A program made the translations under genes and the position numbers. The notes under the pieces were generated by a model. The model did no database searches and was not told the DNA's origin. It saw nothing but the letters and a program-made list of their open reading frames with translations. A stretch of 23,999 bases of DNA from Bacilli bacterium (lineage in GTDB: Bacteria > Bacillota_I > Bacilli_A > RF39 > UBA660): assembly GCA_016296435.1 (NCBI GenBank), contig JAEDJI010000007.1, positions 1 through 23,999 on the forward strand. Reading direction: 5' to 3'. Below, in pieces: positions 22,715 to 23,999 of the stretch (its first letter is position 1; each line of letters starts with the position of its first letter).

Positions 22715-23878
22715 TCAATCCTCTTCAAAATAATCCTCATCTTTTCTTAATCTTTCAAGTATTTCATATCTTTCATCAATTGCATTAAGTATAATCTTTA
22801 ATCCTGCAACTATCGGAGTAGATAAAATCATTCCAACAATACCCCAAAAATATCCAAATATTAATAATGTTATCATAATAGTAACTGGATGCAAATGAAC
22901 AGTCTTACTCATAATAATAGGATGTAAAACAATATTATCAATTTGTTGAATAAGAAGTGCAACAACAATGGTAAGAACACCAACTAAAGGACTAACAGTA
23001 AAACCTACAATCGCGGCAAGCGCTCCACCAATCCATGGTCCAATATAAGGAATAATATTAGTAATACCCGCAATTACACCAAATAGCATTGGTGATGGTA
23101 GTCCAACTATTTTAAATAATGCCCAAGATAAAATTGATATTGCAAGAGCAATAAGCAAAGTTCCTTGTACAAAAGCTTTAAATGTAGTATTAAGCTCAGT
23201 ACATACTTTATTAATAGAATAATGCCATTTCTTTGGAAAGAAATCAAGAACATGCTTAATACCATCAAAATCAATAAGTAAATAGAATCCAACGACAAGT
23301 CCGAGTAAGAATGTACCAACACTTGTCACAAGACCAGTAGTAAAATTAAGAACAGTCATAGGAAGACCAGTAGTAAGATTAACAGCAAACTTTTCTACCC
23401 CACTATATATACTAGACTCAATCGCAGATAAATCAATTCCTTCAATAGCAATCCTATCAAAAGTATTACCAATAAATACCCCAAACTTACTAAACAAAGA
23501 TGGTAAAATTCCTACAAACTCATTAATTTGCGTATACAACATCGGAACAAGTAATCTAAAAAACAAATAAAGAAGAACTATAAAAACAAGAAATACAAAA
23601 GATGATCCAATAGTCCTATTAACTTTCTTTTTAGATAACCAGGTAACAATAGGATCAAGTAACCATGCAATAACTATACCTATAAAGAAAGGAGTAGCAA
23701 CACTCAAAATATTACCAATAAAAGTAAGTATTTTTATTTCTTTACCTAAATAAATACCTAAAACTACTAAAGATAATATAATTAAATAAAGAGTAACTTT
23801 CAATATCTTTTTACTGATATCAATAACATCATTTAAACTTTGATAATCCAGTTTATTATCATTCTTTTTTCTTAACAT
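22715..23878 (-). CDS. AI-2E family (PerM/YtvI-type) membrane transporter
   Basis: The 387-residue integral membrane protein has the AI-2E exporter-family layout. Two N-terminal helices and FFIGIVIAWLLDPIV precede a cytoplasmic/extracytoplasmic middle (about 130-190). Paired hydrophobic segments follow, with the conserved YIGPWIGGALAAIVGF, and the C-terminal signature IDNIVLHPIIMSKTVHLHPVTIM...GMILSTPIVA. Family members export diverse small solutes or ions (Na+/H+ exchange, autoinducer-2 in one case), so the substrate is undetermined. The start is ATG 23878 with TAGGTGGTG 8 nt upstream; an in-frame GTG at 23890 lies inside that site. It is first of the permease-dNMPK-alaS unit, with a candidate promoter just upstream. 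The C-terminus ends in an acidic DEDYFEED. Confidence 0.92.
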   Translation of the reverse strand: MLRKKNDNKLDYQSLNDVIDISKKILKVTLYLIILSLVVLGIYLGKEIKILTFIGNILSVATPFFIGIVIAWLLDPIVTWLSKKKVNRTIGSSFVFLVFIVLLYLFFRLLVPMLYTQINEFVGILPSLFSKFGVFIGNTFDRIAIEGIDLSAIESSIYSGVEKFAVNLTTGLPMTVLNFTTGLVTSVGTFLLGLVVGFYLLIDFDGIKHVLDFFPKKWHYSINKVCTELNTTFKAFVQGTLLIALAISILSWALFKIVGLPSPMLFGVIAGITNIIPYIGPWIGGALAAIVGFTVSPLVGVLTIVVALLIQQIDNIVLHPIIMSKTVHLHPVTIMITLLIFGYFWGIVGMILSTPIVAGLKIILNAIDERYEILERLRKDEDYFEED

Positions 23879-23894
23879 ATTAATCACCACCTAA

Positions 23895-23923
23895 ATTATA
23901 ACATTTATATAAAAAAAATTAAA
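23895..23923 (-). promoter_or_regulatory. Candidate promoter for the permease-dNMPK-alaS unit
   Basis: On the minus strand TTTAAT (23923-23918), 17 bp, then TGT-TATAAT (23900-23895), an extended -10, lie just before the ribosome site of the permease. The -35 match is weak, but the -10 is perfect. Confidence 0.5.
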
Positions 23924-23942
23924 CTATTTTAAATAAAAATAT

Positions 23943-23978
23943 AAAAAAACAATATAGAAAATTACATTTTCTATATTG
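23943..23978 (-). terminator. Intrinsic terminator of an upstream gene outside the window
   Basis: A perfect 13-bp stem (23978-23966 with 23962-23950) with a 3-nt loop and a seven-base T-run on the minus strand ends a leftward transcript entering from beyond the right edge. The last 21 bases (23979-23999) cannot be assigned to a gene. Confidence 0.85.
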
Positions 23979-23999
23979 CCTATGGTTTCTAATTTTCAA

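Noticed and set aside
17-23878. Possible TGA-as-tryptophan code because of the AT-rich, Mollicutes-like composition
   Set aside because: TGA terminates several genes at positions expected from family length and operon overlap (pcrA ATGA junction, permease end), and tryptophan is encoded by TGG.

Overview
The window looks like a chromosomal core region of a very AT-rich low-GC Gram-positive bacterium (Bacilli/Firmicutes grade). It resembles the small-genome uncultured gut lineages such as RF39 or Erysipelotrichales relatives, although no rRNA is present to place it. TGA acts as a normal stop codon (for example at the pcrA/nucleotidyltransferase ATGA junction and at the end of the AI-2E-type permease), so this is not the Mycoplasma code. 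Presence of murE shows peptidoglycan synthesis. Nearly every gene has a clear AGGAGG-type Shine-Dalgarno sequence, and simple sigma-A-like promoters and U-tract terminators can be read in the gaps. No tRNA, rRNA, CRISPR array, insertion sequence or integrase was seen.

Layout (transcription is leftward, minus strand, except for one two-gene unit). 17-4337: priA-ruvA-tdk-ruvB, a replication-restart and Holliday-junction cluster with thymidine kinase between ruvA and ruvB. 4428-4925: a dCMP deaminase with its own promoter. 5111-8079: pcrA translationally coupled to a sugar-phosphate nucleotidyltransferase. 8277-11111: trmB followed by a four-gene envelope-type block (lipoprotein, acidic low-complexity protein with YGL/ISPVYG motifs, DUF948-like membrane protein, YtxH-like protein) closed by a strong terminator. 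11195-12792 (plus strand): a 72-residue Met/Pro-rich coiled-coil microprotein overlapping a murE that starts unusually late. 12829-14450: a VTT/TVP38-type membrane protein followed by rmuC, facing murE across back-to-back terminators. 14451-14830: a gene-poor gap with a promoter, a terminator and what looks like a decayed reading frame. 14831-17237: an orphan VirD4/TraG-type coupling ATPase with an NPF-repeat tail, followed by a small rhodanese. 17341-18972: a CBS-domain family II pyrophosphatase. 19028-20397: a YgjP-like metallopeptidase and a SpoU-type RNA methyltransferase. 20427-23878: AI-2E-type permease, a dNMP-kinase-like protein and a short alanyl-tRNA synthetase lacking the C-Ala region.

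Most of the window is housekeeping: DNA repair and restart (PriA, RuvAB, PcrA, RmuC), pyrimidine deoxynucleotide supply (Tdk, dCMP deaminase, dNMP kinase-like), translation (AlaRS, TrmB, SpoU methylase), phosphate homeostasis (PPase) and wall synthesis (MurE). The points that deserve a second look are the stand-alone type IV coupling ATPase, the uncharacterised envelope block next to ytxH, the minimal AlaRS, the decayed gene at about 14.6-14.8 kb, and the murE/microprotein unit.
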